A stretch of DNA of 64,000 bases from Mastigocoleus testarum BC008 (GCF_001456025.1 NZ_LMTZ01000095.1:62001-126000), one strand, 5' to 3'. Shown: positions 44,408-54,676, counted from the stretch's first letter. Made by a program: numbers and translations. The notes: a model not told the origin generated them from the letters alone.

Positions 44408-45496
44408 TTAAATTTCGAAATTCTCTTTAACACTCACATCACCTAAAGCAACTTCAATACTAAAACGTTTTCCTGCTTCTCCTTTAAATGGTTTCAATTG
44501 AATATAATTATCTTTAATTCTTGCTTGAACGTCTTGAAGTACCTTTCCTCCTTTAGAAAACATTCTCAATTGAAGATTATGGGGCAAATGTTTATTTTTG
44601 CCAGTGGGGTGTAGTTGCACTAAGATGGAAAACTTATTGCCATTCACTTCAACTATATTAACCAGTAAAGCTACAGTATTTTTACCTAATTGTATTTCTA
44701 AATCAATTAGCTTACCTCTCCTAACCCCTTGGATCGATTTCCTGATGGTATTGAAGGCTAAGTTTGTTTCTACTTTTGTTAATTTATCTATTGTCAGCCA
44801 GCCTTCATCAAAAATATTTTTAAACCATTCACTAAGCTTGGGTATTTTTTTATCTATTTCACTAATGAATATTTTCTTCTCTTTTGTCTTGATTTCAGTT
44901 TTAACTGTAGATAACTCAGCTGCAGATACTTCAATTCTAGATAATTCAAGTACTTCTGCAAATTGGTGACATAACAATAAATGATTAGGTTCTGAATCAA
45001 ATATTGATAGAGGAATTTGATAATAATTTTTATTGGATGAATGCGATATTATTTCAGTACAATAATCATGTAGTTCGCCATTATTTAAAAATCCTTTAAT
45101 TATTACCTCTTCCTCTTCTTCTAATACTTCTATTAGTACATAGAAGTCCACCTTAATTGTGGACGTATTAATAATACTTTTAGATACATTTACAATTTCA
45201 TCTAACAGATGTTCTACTGTAATCAAAAAATAGTTAAATTTACCAACTGATAAATAATACCCATCTTCAGTCGCTTTAATTTCTAAACTTAAGCTGTACG
45301 TAGATAGTTTTTCTTTGAACCAATCTTTAAAAGCAACTACAGCTAAAGAATTTAGATGATTTTGCCACTGCTTATCTTCATGATTACTTTGTAAACATAT
45401 TTTTTCCGCACGATCAAAGTGTTCTGATTCTAAATAAATAACTTCTGGTATCAAAAGCCTGAAATCTACAGAGTTATGTGTTGAAATATTTGACAT
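44408..45496 (-). CDS. DUF1822 family protein
   Basis: 362 aa from the ATG at 45,494-45,496, which has AAGGAG eight bases upstream; a longer reading starts 36 bp earlier without such a site. Seen: F-R-L-L-I-P-E-V-I-Y-L-E, L-N-S-L-A-V, and a C-terminal beta domain (V-A-L-L-V-N-I-V-E-V-N-G, L-P-H-N-L-Q-L, I-Q-L-K-P-F-K-G-E-A-G-K-R-F-S-I-E-V-A). DUF1822 is a cyanobacterial family of unknown role, repeatedly found beside CHASE2/CHAT and sigma-like genes. Cytoplasmic, no signal peptide. The gene follows the sigma-like gene by about 40 bp. Confidence 0.78.
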   Translation of the reverse strand: MSNISTHNSVDFRLLIPEVIYLESEHFDRAEKICLQSNHEDKQWQNHLNSLAVVAFKDWFKEKLSTYSLSLEIKATEDGYYLSVGKFNYFLITVEHLLDEIVNVSKSIINTSTIKVDFYVLIEVLEEEEEVIIKGFLNNGELHDYCTEIISHSSNKNYYQIPLSIFDSEPNHLLLCHQFAEVLELSRIEVSAAELSTVKTEIKTKEKKIFISEIDKKIPKLSEWFKNIFDEGWLTIDKLTKVETNLAFNTIRKSIQGVRRGKLIDLEIQLGKNTVALLVNIVEVNGNKFSILVQLHPTGKNKHLPHNLQLRMFSKGGKVLQDVQARIKDNYIQLKPFKGEAGKRFSIEVALGDVSVKENFEI

Positions 45497-45537
45497 TACT
45501 TTTACTCCTTCAATCTTAATTTTGAGCCGCAATTTTA

Positions 45538-46962
45538 TTAATTATTTTTTTTAAAATAAATTCGTAATTGTTGAGCATATAAACTATTCATGGTGCGATT
45601 TTTCCCGGCTCTAATTTCTTCTGCAGCTTCCTTAAAAATTTCTGTGTCAGCAAAACACTCAACTTCTATTGCTAAATTTTCTAAGTATTCTGGCGATGAT
45701 AAGCTAATAGGAAATTTCTTCTCCTTAACTTGATGCAAAATTTCACCAATTATTTCTTTGATTGTAGAACTACGAATATCACTTAGAAGCTTTCCTGGAT
45801 TTAAAACTCGCCTAGCTCTATCCCAACTTTTCATATTTAATTTGGGAGCTATTTCTCTAAGGGAAAGATTCTGACAATAATATAATTTTAACCCTTGAAG
45901 ATATTGATTAGCGAAGATAGCATAATTTTTACTTTTTTGGAGTTGGGAAATACGGTTATTTATTTCTTGTTTAATTGTATTGGCTAATATTAAATTTAAT
46001 TGTTTATGTAAAAAGCCCATAAATTCTTTATCTTCTTCTTCTTCAATATCTAAACTAGAACCTGGTAAATCAGTTCTCGTCGTGTAAGTTTGAATTTCAG
46101 GATTATATATTTCTAAAGGTTCCCTAGAATTCCAAATGTCATACTGTCTAAGTTGTATTGCTATTTGATGGAGGAAAATAATTAAATCTTTGGTTGTATA
46201 AATATGAGATTCTTTATCTTTCAAATGCATCAACATTTCTTGCAATTGTTCCCGTGAGGGATCTGGACATTTTCTGATTCCAGTTTGTCTTTGTTTCACT
46301 CGATCGCGACGATAAACCATATGAAATGCTTCTACCACATTGCGATCGCTTATAGATAAGTTTTCTAATTGTTTGCGCCTAACTCTATTTAATAGTGCCC
46401 AATCACTCAAATGTCTAAAACCAAATTCTGAGATAAAATTTTTAATCTGGGGATTTTGTTTTGTTTGTAAATATGCCCAATTATCTAAACTCATTCTTAA
46501 CTGAGACTCCGAACGAAATGACTGTAATATCTTTGCGGAAAAGAATTGATAAGTGGGGTCTTTAAGTTCGCCGTTATTATCTATAAAAAAATGTTTTTTT
46601 GTATCTCTATCTATAAAAATTAAGCTTTTCCCGTCATCGTCTAGGACAAAAGGTAATAGATCCCGATAGGTAAACTGTTTCCCACCACTAAATAAATAAT
46701 CAATTTTTTTGCAAACCTTTAAAATTGGATAAGAAATATAACATCGCAGACAAAGACCTGCTTTTGCACGGGTGACGACATCTAAAGTGCCATTTTGCCC
46801 GTAAAAGTAAGATAGTAAAGTTGTTTGTAGGTCCGTACCTTGAGAAACTCCTAAATCCTTAATAAATTCCTTTGCGATAGGGACTGAACAAGATTTATAC
46901 CCCGCTGCTTCGCTTGCGGGATCTATTCGCCAAATATTCCAATACCTTGACAAGGCGCTCAT
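45538..46962 (-). CDS. Sigma-factor-like HTH protein of CHASE2 cluster
   Basis: 474 aa from ATG at 46,960-46,962. It has no sequence motif that is diagnostic at the N-terminus. The middle (R-H-L-S-D-W-A-L-L-N-R-V-R, then D-R-N-V-V-E-A-F-H-M-V-Y-R-R-D-R) resembles the helical region 2 of distant sigma factors. The C-terminal part G-L-K-L-Y-Y-C-Q-N-L-S-L-R-E-I-A-P-K-L-N reads like a region-4 helix-turn-helix. Family membership with sigma-70-like proteins is inference; what is firm is a large basic protein with a C-terminal HTH. It is the first gene of the DUF1822-CHAT-DUF928 cluster. Confidence 0.55.
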   Translation of the reverse strand: MSALSRYWNIWRIDPASEAAGYKSCSVPIAKEFIKDLGVSQGTDLQTTLLSYFYGQNGTLDVVTRAKAGLCLRCYISYPILKVCKKIDYLFSGGKQFTYRDLLPFVLDDDGKSLIFIDRDTKKHFFIDNNGELKDPTYQFFSAKILQSFRSESQLRMSLDNWAYLQTKQNPQIKNFISEFGFRHLSDWALLNRVRRKQLENLSISDRNVVEAFHMVYRRDRVKQRQTGIRKCPDPSREQLQEMLMHLKDKESHIYTTKDLIIFLHQIAIQLRQYDIWNSREPLEIYNPEIQTYTTRTDLPGSSLDIEEEEDKEFMGFLHKQLNLILANTIKQEINNRISQLQKSKNYAIFANQYLQGLKLYYCQNLSLREIAPKLNMKSWDRARRVLNPGKLLSDIRSSTIKEIIGEILHQVKEKKFPISLSSPEYLENLAIEVECFADTEIFKEAAEEIRAGKNRTMNSLYAQQLRIYFKKNN

Positions 46963-47120
46963 ATTCAATGCGCTTTCTTAAAATTTTAATTAGTTTATCT
47001 ACACTTAGTTGATAAATGTACAAATAGTCAACTTATGCACTTTTATGTTTGTTTTTTCTGATAATCTTACAAAAGATAATTTTTTAGCCAGCGATCAATT
47101 TATGAGAAATAACTTATATA

Positions 47121-48617
47121 TCAATTTATTTTATTGCGTAATACTCTTCGAATACAATTGTATGCATATGGTTCTATAGTATTCATCATGTTCTGAATAT
47201 ACTTACTCTTTGTACTATAAATATTAAAACCCATATCTTCAATCAGATTTTCTAGGTAATGGAAATTGAATGGAGATACACAAATACCGTAGGCTAAACT
47301 ATTAGGTAGATTTTTTTTGTTCCACCGAAAATTTATATGCATTGCTTTGTACATTTGCGAGCGCGAAGGTAAGAATAACTTACCTCTGCAGTATTGGGAT
47401 AACCACCAACTTCCGACCTCTGAGGTTAACTGGCAAAAGATGCTGGAGTTATACCCTAAAAAACCCAGATTGGGAATGTCTGGGTGAATCATATGTTTGT
47501 ATAAATGAAAATTACCTTCTTCATCGACTATCCAATGACGATACTTTTCCTCCAAGAAGGAAATATCCTGGCGGAATCCAGTTCCAAAAATGACAATATC
47601 AGCGGCTAAAGTTTCACCTGAATTTAGTTCTACACCACCAGAAAAAAAATTGCTAATCTCTGCTTTTCTTGTATCTATTTTCCCGGTTCGAATATACTTG
47701 TAAAAATAATCTGTAACTAAATTAGCAGTATGGTTTAGCATGCTATTCATAGGTTTTTTAGGTATAAGCTTGTAACTCTTGAGACTAAATTTCGATCTGA
47801 CTATTATCTCTTGGACGCGCCAGAAAGCCCATACCAAAGGTTTACCAAAAGAATGAAGTAATTTTTCGATTCCTACGGGTCTAAGATAAAGTAACCAAAT
47901 TTCTGCAAAACGAGTGAAGAAAATTTGCTGATAAGGAATTTTGTTGAATAAATACTTCGGAATCTTCCATAAAGAACGCCGAAAAATTAGAGTACATGAA
48001 GAAGCTCTATCAGCTGCGATGACTGAAATTTCAGTTGCAGATTTACCAAAACCAACGATAATTACTTTTTTCTCATCTAAAATTGATAGGTCATTGAGCT
48101 GGCTAGAATGAAGTATCTTTCCACCACATGACTCGAATTCCGATCTATTCGCTAGCTTGGGAATTTTGGGAAGATTAAATACACCATTACATATCAAAAC
48201 AAAATCAAAGTCATATATTTTTTTTCTGACCCGGTTCTCTTTTTCATCTTTGACGTTTGCTTCTACTACCCAGATGATTTTGTTACCTATTTTTCTGTAT
48301 ATATTCGTGACTTCTGTTTGAAAAAAAATCCGTTCGGTAACACCAAAACTATTTGCATAGGATTGCAAATAATTCCTCATCTGCTCTGCAGTAGGAAACT
48401 CTGGATATTCTTGAGGGAAGGGATAGTCAGTAAAACAATATGTATTTCGAGGATTATGGGTTGTCAACTCTGGATAAGTTCTAGAGCATTCCCATACTCC
48501 ACCAATATTAGACTGTTTCTCAAAAACAGTCACTTGGTAACCATCTTCGATAAATGTTTTGGCTGCAACTAAACCACTAATACCTGCACCAAGAATACAT
48601 ACTCTTTTTATTTCCAT
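47121..48617 (-). CDS. Flavin-containing monooxygenase-like protein
   Basis: 498 aa. FAD site I-L-G-A-G-I-S-G-L-V-A-A-K at the N-terminus, FMO-type E-K-Q-S-N-I-G-G-V-W, second Rossmann site V-I-I-V-G-F-G-K-S-A-T-E-I for NADPH and the I-F-G-T-G-F-R motif. The stretch G-K-I-L-H-S-S-Q-L is the FMO-ID region in altered form. Should add oxygen to N, S or carbonyl groups of a small molecule or lipid. A PlsC acyltransferase gene lies 0.28 kb upstream in the same direction. Confidence 0.83.
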   Translation of the reverse strand: MEIKRVCILGAGISGLVAAKTFIEDGYQVTVFEKQSNIGGVWECSRTYPELTTHNPRNTYCFTDYPFPQEYPEFPTAEQMRNYLQSYANSFGVTERIFFQTEVTNIYRKIGNKIIWVVEANVKDEKENRVRKKIYDFDFVLICNGVFNLPKIPKLANRSEFESCGGKILHSSQLNDLSILDEKKVIIVGFGKSATEISVIAADRASSCTLIFRRSLWKIPKYLFNKIPYQQIFFTRFAEIWLLYLRPVGIEKLLHSFGKPLVWAFWRVQEIIVRSKFSLKSYKLIPKKPMNSMLNHTANLVTDYFYKYIRTGKIDTRKAEISNFFSGGVELNSGETLAADIVIFGTGFRQDISFLEEKYRHWIVDEEGNFHLYKHMIHPDIPNLGFLGYNSSIFCQLTSEVGSWWLSQYCRGKLFLPSRSQMYKAMHINFRWNKKNLPNSLAYGICVSPFNFHYLENLIEDMGFNIYSTKSKYIQNMMNTIEPYAYNCIRRVLRNKIN

Positions 48618-48892
48618 ATGAAGTTTTATATGAATGAGAAAAACTGAAAAAAGCCCCGATACTATGAGATTTAAGGATAATTACAAAAGATTATGGTCCA
48701 AGATATTATTGCCCAAAATATTAGTTCCAAAATAATATTTCGAGAAACTCTACTTAGATTGTTCAACTCGTTTAAAAAGTATCAGCAATTCATTTCAGTG
48801 CAAGGTAAATTGTTATACAAAAATATTTTTTTTATGTTATCAGGCTCTAAACCAACATTTAAAGTATTATCTGCTACTTTTAAATCAATCAA
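48618..48892. other. Intergenic region
   Basis: 275 bp, AT-rich. A 67-codon plus frame here lacks a ribosome site and is not supported. Confidence 0.3.
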
Positions 48893-49960
48893 TTAAGGCT
48901 TTATCAATTTAAGTCTTATATTAATCTGTTCTTGCATTTGTGCGCGTAGCTTTTGAGCTTGACAATAAATCTTCTTCCGTAAGTTTGTTTCTTCTGTTGT
49001 TTGCAGGGATTCGATTGCTTCTGCTTCGATCCAAGACTCAATAAAATAATGCAAACGACTTTTTGCAGCCCAAACACCCATGGAAGGGAAAAGCATAAAA
49101 ATAGGTAAGAGAGGTGATAATGGTAGAAAAGGTAATTTAAGTAAATTTTGTAATTTTCTTTGTAGTCTACTAATATTAATAGTCCAAGGATGAAGATTTT
49201 CGTTACCAATACAAATAACCGGTACAATCTTCATACAATTTTTTTGGCTGATATGGATAAAACTTGGGTCAAATTTTTCTAACTGATAGCGTTTTCCCCA
49301 TCCTTTGCTTGGTCCTCTCAGACCTTCCGGAGCGTAGAGTAAAATACGATTTTGTTCGACAGCACTTTGAAAATCTTTTTTCTGGGCTTTGATCCCACCT
49401 AATACTTGGGACCATCCTGAAGGTAACCACCAAATCATCCAAGGATGTTCAAATAAAGATACACCAGCTAAAGGTTGTACAATCCACCCTTTTTTCTCAG
49501 CCAATAAATAGCCCAACACCACAAAATCCCACGGAAAACACATTCCCGCATGATTCATCGCGAAAATTATATTTTCACTTTTAGGTAAATTTTCTGATAA
49601 ATGTAACTCTGCACGAAAATAAGATTTAACAATTGGTGCTAATATTTCTTCTCTAAAGGCTTGCTGATACTGGGGATTGAACGCACTATGGCGTCGTTTT
49701 GGCGGACGAAAACCAAGACGCAACCAGCGTATAAATAGTGCAATGTAAAAACCTGCAGGTATTAAAAATAGTAAATATTCCAACCAATTCCACCCATCTG
49801 GGTCTTCGTGATAGTGTTGCCAATGACGATTGAATAAAATTAACCATCCTGGTGGATACCATACACAAAACCAGTCAAACCAGTTAAACTTATATCCTTC
49901 AAGAGATATATTTTCAACTTCTGAATTAAGTGAATTTTTGGGATGTCGATTGATTTGCAT
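48893..49960 (-). CDS. PlsC-type acyltransferase
   Basis: 355 aa. Two membrane helices (about residues 35-55 and 70-90), then an acyltransferase domain with N-H-A-G-M-C-F-P-W-D in place of the usual N-H-x-x-x-x-D, the block A-P-E-G-L-R-G-P, and P-V-I-C-I-G. The Asp is kept though the spacing is longer than in bacterial PlsC, as in cyanobacterial relatives. It should acylate a glycerolipid or pigment-like alcohol. It shares direction with the FMO gene and both may serve one lipid-modification pathway (inference). Confidence 0.78.
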   Translation of the reverse strand: MQINRHPKNSLNSEVENISLEGYKFNWFDWFCVWYPPGWLILFNRHWQHYHEDPDGWNWLEYLLFLIPAGFYIALFIRWLRLGFRPPKRRHSAFNPQYQQAFREEILAPIVKSYFRAELHLSENLPKSENIIFAMNHAGMCFPWDFVVLGYLLAEKKGWIVQPLAGVSLFEHPWMIWWLPSGWSQVLGGIKAQKKDFQSAVEQNRILLYAPEGLRGPSKGWGKRYQLEKFDPSFIHISQKNCMKIVPVICIGNENLHPWTINISRLQRKLQNLLKLPFLPLSPLLPIFMLFPSMGVWAAKSRLHYFIESWIEAEAIESLQTTEETNLRKKIYCQAQKLRAQMQEQINIRLKLIKP

Positions 49961-50907
49961 TACTATCGACTCCTGTGAATTGGATAACTATATTTTAGCT
50001 TAAGTCACTAAATTTAAAGAAATCTTAGTCTAATATTAAAATTTTGCCTGTAGTCCATATTTACAGCGATCGCAGCAAATAATTATTCAATATATTTTGT
50101 ATAGAAGATTATTGAAGCTCTTATATCATTAATTCACTAGTAAATATTAAAAAATATCCATAATTGAGTTTAAATTGCCAATTATTGCTAATTTTCATAA
50201 ACAAATATAATGCCATTGAGCCTAAGAGCACATACTTAAATTGAAAAAATAGATAAAATATTAAGTTAATCAAAAAATAATTAGGTTTCGACAATTACAT
50301 TAGCAAGTAGATATGTACGAGAACTTAAATTATGCTTAAAGTAACTTATATACTCAGAGTATATAGGCTGTAAAGCTTGCAGTATAAAGGTTTATAGCAT
50401 TATTTTAATTAATAAATATACAACGATCATGACGAGCAATTTTTGAGAAATCGACGGTTGTGCTTATTTGAATCGGACTTAAAATTATACCTAACGGTAG
50501 ATTAAAAATTAAATGTTAGCTTTTCAGCAAATGCTAAATATCAAAAATTAAATGTTTTAATAATATCCATTACTATGCGGTGATATGATTATAATTCACA
50601 GAATTTTGAGGTTATTTTTAACCTCGCGTTCACCAATTAAATTATCCATATCCTCCCTAGTCAAACTTATTATTGAGTATAGGTCAACAGTAATACTAAA
50701 GTTGATTAAGGTTACTTCAGCTCTTTGTTAATTACCAATTTAAATATCCTAAATTAGGTGATAAAAATTAAAATTAAAAAATTTTTTAACCTATATAGAG
50801 CAAGGAATACAGATTATTTGAGACTTCTATTAATTGGTACATTATTGTACATAATTCCAATTGGGGTAGATAATAAAAAATGTAGCTAAAGTTTCTTAAA
50901 GTTCACC
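49961..50907. other. Long AT-rich gap
   Basis: About 947 bp with no gene. One GCGATCGC-like site occurs near 50,062 (ACAGCGATCGCAGC). Two copies of AAAAATTAAATGTT lie at about 50,506 and 50,541. No tRNA, terminator or open frame was recognised. The right end should contain the promoter of the methyltransferase. Confidence 0.4.
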
Positions 50908-52068
50908 ATGAGCACCAAAACTCAAGAAATTGTCAAAGTTTATGGTAAGTCTAAAGCTACCGACCACTATTTATCACCTAGCAGACGTGATGCAGTAAAG
51001 GTCAATTGGGAAGAACCATTCTCTTGTATGGTTTATCGTAAAGCTATAGAACAAACGGAATATCGTTTAGGGAATTCTCTAGAAGTTTTAGATATAGGAA
51101 GTGGAACTGGGGACGGAATATCTCTACTGACCAGCAAATTAATGAAAGAGTCTGGTTTAAATTTAGATGATGATATTGACTATCTTGGCATTGATATTTG
51201 TCAAGATATGTGTGAAACTGCGCGTTCTATTCACTCTCATCGTAATTATGTAAGGTTCTTACAAGGAGATATTCGTCAAAGTCTTCCTGACGAAGCCTTT
51301 AAGTTGTACCTTTCTTGTGGAGTCCCTTATTCTCATTTGACTCCAGCAGAATTACAAATAGCCCTACAGAACATATTTGAAAATATCCGTCGTCATAACA
51401 CCCGATCTGCGGTTGTGGTTGATGTTCTGGGGAAATATTCCATTGAGTGGGTATCTAAGTGGAATTTAAGTCGTTGGGATTATCGGATGAACTTTTTCCA
51501 AAGCGATGGAGAAGCCGATTTTACACCTATGAGTTTTTATTCTGCACAGGAGTTAAATCAACTAATTCATGAAGCAGCAGCACAAGCGAATTGTAAATTG
51601 TCAAATATAGAGTTTTTCGACCGTTCTGTAATGGTTGGAAGACACACCTCAACAGGAGAGTTTACTCCGAACTTATCTCGTTACCGAAACTTAGTTAATA
51701 GTTTGATGGATGTGGATTGTACTACAGATTTTGAACAACTTATGTTTGACGTGCAGTTGGGAGAAGCACCAGCCGAAATCATTGATTTCTTTAAAACTTT
51801 TCAAGGTTGGTGGAATCAATTAATAAGAGAGGCTGCAATACTTTGTGGAGAAACTGTCCATGGATGTGAATCTACTCTACCCACTGAATTTCAAGGTTTG
51901 ACTAAAGAATTAAAAGAGTCGCTCGATAATTCTCAAGTTGAAAATATCCGCGCTAGTATCATCGAGCCAATTCTGGCTAAGTACTTACATAACTTAGAAG
52001 TTTCCACTCAAAAAGGATTAGGAGTTGGACATACTCTGATGGCTCTTGTCAGTGTCGACCAAAGTTAA
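50908..52068 (+). CDS. SAM-dependent methyltransferase
   Basis: 386 aa. SAM motif I is V-L-D-I-G-S-G-T-G-D-G-I-S, post-I Y-L-G-I-D-I-C-Q, then F-L-Q-G-D-I-R-Q. The C-terminal half (about 230-386) is long and mostly helical with no recognised domain. Substrate unknown. It has an AAGTTTCTTAAAG leader and stands alone after a large gap. Confidence 0.8.
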   Translation: MSTKTQEIVKVYGKSKATDHYLSPSRRDAVKVNWEEPFSCMVYRKAIEQTEYRLGNSLEVLDIGSGTGDGISLLTSKLMKESGLNLDDDIDYLGIDICQDMCETARSIHSHRNYVRFLQGDIRQSLPDEAFKLYLSCGVPYSHLTPAELQIALQNIFENIRRHNTRSAVVVDVLGKYSIEWVSKWNLSRWDYRMNFFQSDGEADFTPMSFYSAQELNQLIHEAAAQANCKLSNIEFFDRSVMVGRHTSTGEFTPNLSRYRNLVNSLMDVDCTTDFEQLMFDVQLGEAPAEIIDFFKTFQGWWNQLIREAAILCGETVHGCESTLPTEFQGLTKELKESLDNSQVENIRASIIEPILAKYLHNLEVSTQKGLGVGHTLMALVSVDQS

Positions 52069-52084
52069 CCTAGTTTTAGGTTAA
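52065..52084 (+). terminator. Possible hairpin at methyltransferase stop
   Basis: Perfect 8-bp inverted repeat TTAACCTA-gttt-TAGGTTAA overlapping the stop codon. No U-tract follows, so termination is uncertain. Confidence 0.35.
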
Positions 52085-52677
52085 GAGTGATTTATACGTG
52101 AGTGCACAACTGTAAATCTTCTATCACTCCATTTATTGCGATGCCCTATGGGCTTATCGCAAAATGAATATTGCAACGATTTTGAATTCCTTTCTGTAGT
52201 TAATATCTTAATGAAAACTAATTCCTTCGTTGCTTAACACAAATTCCCAGGTAGATACTCAAAAGATAGATATTAAAAACATTCTCACTCTCAAAATCTA
52301 TCAGTCTCAAAATTTATCAGTTTCAAAATCTATTTAAGCCGTTTCCTTAGAGCTTTCTAATTCCCAATCTTTTATCTTTCTTACCCAATCATTTCTAATA
52401 CGAATAAAATGACACAGTGTAATTAATTCTGTCCTGCCACTTAAATCTTGCTTAAGTGCCACAACTATTACATTGGTAGTCTGTAGAGACGTGACAGAGG
52501 TTATGACTAACCTCATTTAGAGCCTAATATGGTGTTGGCACAAACCTCTCGCTGGAATGTTCTGACTGCAATCACCCATTTATACTCTGTCATATCTCTA
52601 TAGAAAATTAAAATTAAATTTAATACCGAGCGAGTTTTGAGTATAAACTTTTATGCGCTAGTGATTAAGGTTTGAAA
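52085..52677. other. Non-coding gap with palindrome
   Basis: About 600 bp. It has an inverted repeat at 52,136-52,162 (TTGCGAT ... ATCGCAA with inner CCC-TAT-GGG), and tandem TCAAAATCTATCAGT units near 52,293-52,330. A 60-codon minus frame at 52,334-52,516 is unsupported. Confidence 0.4.
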
Positions 52678-53073
52678 CTAACTCAAAGCAGCAATTAGTT
52701 TTTCAACTCTTTGCTTAACTTCATCCCGGATACGTCGAAATGTTTCGATCCCATGACCTTCAGGATCGTCAAGTTGCCAATCTTCAAACACTTCTCGCGT
52801 TACCCATTCAGGAGGTAGATTTACGCCACATCCACATAGAGAAATCACTGCATCGTAGTCCCCGGGATTAAAATCACTTAAAGCCTGAGAAGTTTGGTTG
52901 CTAATATCAATTCCAATTTCTGCCATAATCTCTACTGTTTTGGGATCGACGTAACTTGCTTCTAAACCAGAACTGACAACAGAAATTTTTCCTTTCCCTA
53001 AACTTCGAGAAAATCCTTCCGCCATTTGAGAACGACGGGAGTTTTTCTTACAAACAAACATGACTTTTTTCAT
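52678..53073 (-). CDS. arsC: Arsenate reductase, low-MW phosphatase type
   Basis: Reduces arsenate to arsenite. 131 aa; nucleophile Cys in V-C-K-K-N-S-R-R-S-Q-M-A, i.e. C-x5-R, with resolving cysteines in L-C-G-C-G-V-N-L-P. D-P-E-G is the acid loop. Cyanobacterial ArsC of this fold uses glutathione and glutaredoxin. It is the last gene of the operon. Confidence 0.9.
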   Translation of the reverse strand: MKKVMFVCKKNSRRSQMAEGFSRSLGKGKISVVSSGLEASYVDPKTVEIMAEIGIDISNQTSQALSDFNPGDYDAVISLCGCGVNLPPEWVTREVFEDWQLDDPEGHGIETFRRIRDEVKQRVEKLIAALS

Positions 53074-53152
53074 GGTGTGATTAGTTGTTAATAGTAATAG
53101 ATTTACTCAGAAAATTTTGAATGTTTTTTAGAAACTGTAGGCTTTATTTAAC

Positions 53153-53809
53153 TCAATTCACAAATTTAGGTAAACAGTTTTCTATACTTTTACTTTGCTT
53201 AAGTGCTTTCTCTTTGCGTTCGCTGTAACGATCTGTAAGGTAATCTGATTGATCGCGTAATAACAAAGTAAATTTGTAGAGTTCTTCCATAACGTCAATT
53301 ACTCTGTCACGATATGGTGAGTCTTTCATTGTCCCATCTTCGTTAAATTCTTGATATGCTTTGGCTACAGAAGATTGGTTGGGTATGGTAAACATCCGCA
53401 TCCAACGCCCTAAAATTCGTAATGTATTAACTGCGTTGAAAGACTGAGAACCACCAGAAACCTGCATAACGGCTAAAGTTTTACCTTGGGTTGGTCTAAC
53501 TGAACCTATAGTTAAAGGAATCCAATCAATTTGATTTTTTAAAATTCCAGTAATATTACCGTGCATTTCGGGAGACGACCACACTTGACCTTGAGACCAT
53601 TGGCTAAGTTCCCGCAATTCTTGCACTTTTGGATGGGTTTCTAGAACACTGTCACGAACAGGTAATTCACGTGGGTCGAAGAATTTAACTTCTGCACCAA
53701 ATCCTCCAATAATTCGTGCGGCTTCTTCTGCTAAAAGTCTACTGTAGGAACGTTTTCGTAAAGAGCCATATAAAAATAAGATTCTGGGTGGAGAGTCTGA
53801 GTTAACCAT
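53153..53809 (-). CDS. arsH: ArsH NADPH-FMN oxidoreductase
   Basis: 218 aa. G-S-L-R-K-R-S-Y-S-R is the flavin phosphate loop, S-P-E-M-H-G-N the second and V-S-G-G-S-Q-S the third. ArsH oxidises trivalent organoarsenicals and can reduce quinones or iron. Second to last gene in the operon, 79 bp before arsC and 83 bp after the aquaporin. Confidence 0.9.
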   Translation of the reverse strand: MVNSDSPPRILFLYGSLRKRSYSRLLAEEAARIIGGFGAEVKFFDPRELPVRDSVLETHPKVQELRELSQWSQGQVWSSPEMHGNITGILKNQIDWIPLTIGSVRPTQGKTLAVMQVSGGSQSFNAVNTLRILGRWMRMFTIPNQSSVAKAYQEFNEDGTMKDSPYRDRVIDVMEELYKFTLLLRDQSDYLTDRYSERKEKALKQSKSIENCLPKFVN

Positions 53810-53892
53810 TGCATTCGATCAAACAAATTATATTAATGAGTTGATTATTATACAGCAGAACTTAGGAGCGAAAAAGGCTCTATTTCAATCTC

Positions 53893-54600
53893 CTACTTAA
53901 CATCCCTAAATCCGTTTGAAAGCACGCCATAAACAATTGCTGCTAATTGCGCTCCCACTATTGGAGCAACCCAATATACCCAGTGATATTGCCAAATACC
54001 TCCCACTAAAGCTGGACCAAAAGAACGTGCTGGATTCATACTTGCACCAGTGATTGGTCCCATAAATGCAGCTTCAAGTCCTACCGTTAAACCGATTGCT
54101 AAACCTGCAAATCCGATGTGAGCTCGACGGTCAAGCCCAGAACCAAAAATTACGAACATCAAAATAAAGGTAAGAACAATCTCTAAAATCAGAGATTGCA
54201 ACCAATTATCGTTCAGAGGTAGGGTCGCACCCAAGTTATTGACTTTTCCCAAGCTTGCACATAATAAGCTTGAGGCAGCGATCGCGCCAATCAGTTGTGC
54301 AAAAATATAGGAAGGAACTTGCTTCCTCGGGAAAAAACCACTGGTCCAAAAAGCTAATGTGACTGCAGGATTGAGATGTGCTCCACTGATATGACCTATA
54401 CCGTAAATTAAAGCAGCCACAACACTTCCAAAAACAAAACTTATACCCAAGTGACTAATAGCACCATTACTAATGCCGTTTACCATTACCGCACCAGTAC
54501 CAGCAAAAACTAAAATAAAAGTTCCAATCCCTTCTGCTAGCGCCTCTCGGGAATAATGGATTGGTATTTTAAGTAAATTACCCTTCTTATTCGATCTCAT
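53893..54600 (-). CDS. aqpS: MIP channel of arsenic operon (AqpS-like)
   Basis: 235 aa from ATG at 54,598-54,600. Six membrane helices and two half-helices with N-P-A boxes (S-G-A-H-L-N-P-A-V and G-A-S-M-N-P-A-R). Start S-R-E-A-L-A-E-G-I-G-T-F. In Sinorhizobium meliloti the aquaglyceroporin AqpS takes the place of ArsB and lets arsenite, made by ArsC, leave downhill. The same order here (arsR, channel, arsH, arsC) argues for that role. A GTG two codons earlier is possible. Confidence 0.85.
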   Translation of the reverse strand: MRSNKKGNLLKIPIHYSREALAEGIGTFILVFAGTGAVMVNGISNGAISHLGISFVFGSVVAALIYGIGHISGAHLNPAVTLAFWTSGFFPRKQVPSYIFAQLIGAIAASSLLCASLGKVNNLGATLPLNDNWLQSLILEIVLTFILMFVIFGSGLDRRAHIGFAGLAIGLTVGLEAAFMGPITGASMNPARSFGPALVGGIWQYHWVYWVAPIVGAQLAAIVYGVLSNGFRDVK

Positions 54601-54676
54601 TACCACCTAGGAATAGGGTTTCCATATTAAAAAATGAAGAAACAATATGTATACCCATTATGTTATTTCAATAAAA

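Noticed and set aside
52334..52516. 60-codon minus frame before arsC
   Set aside because: Weak start, no family, lies in repeat-rich gap.
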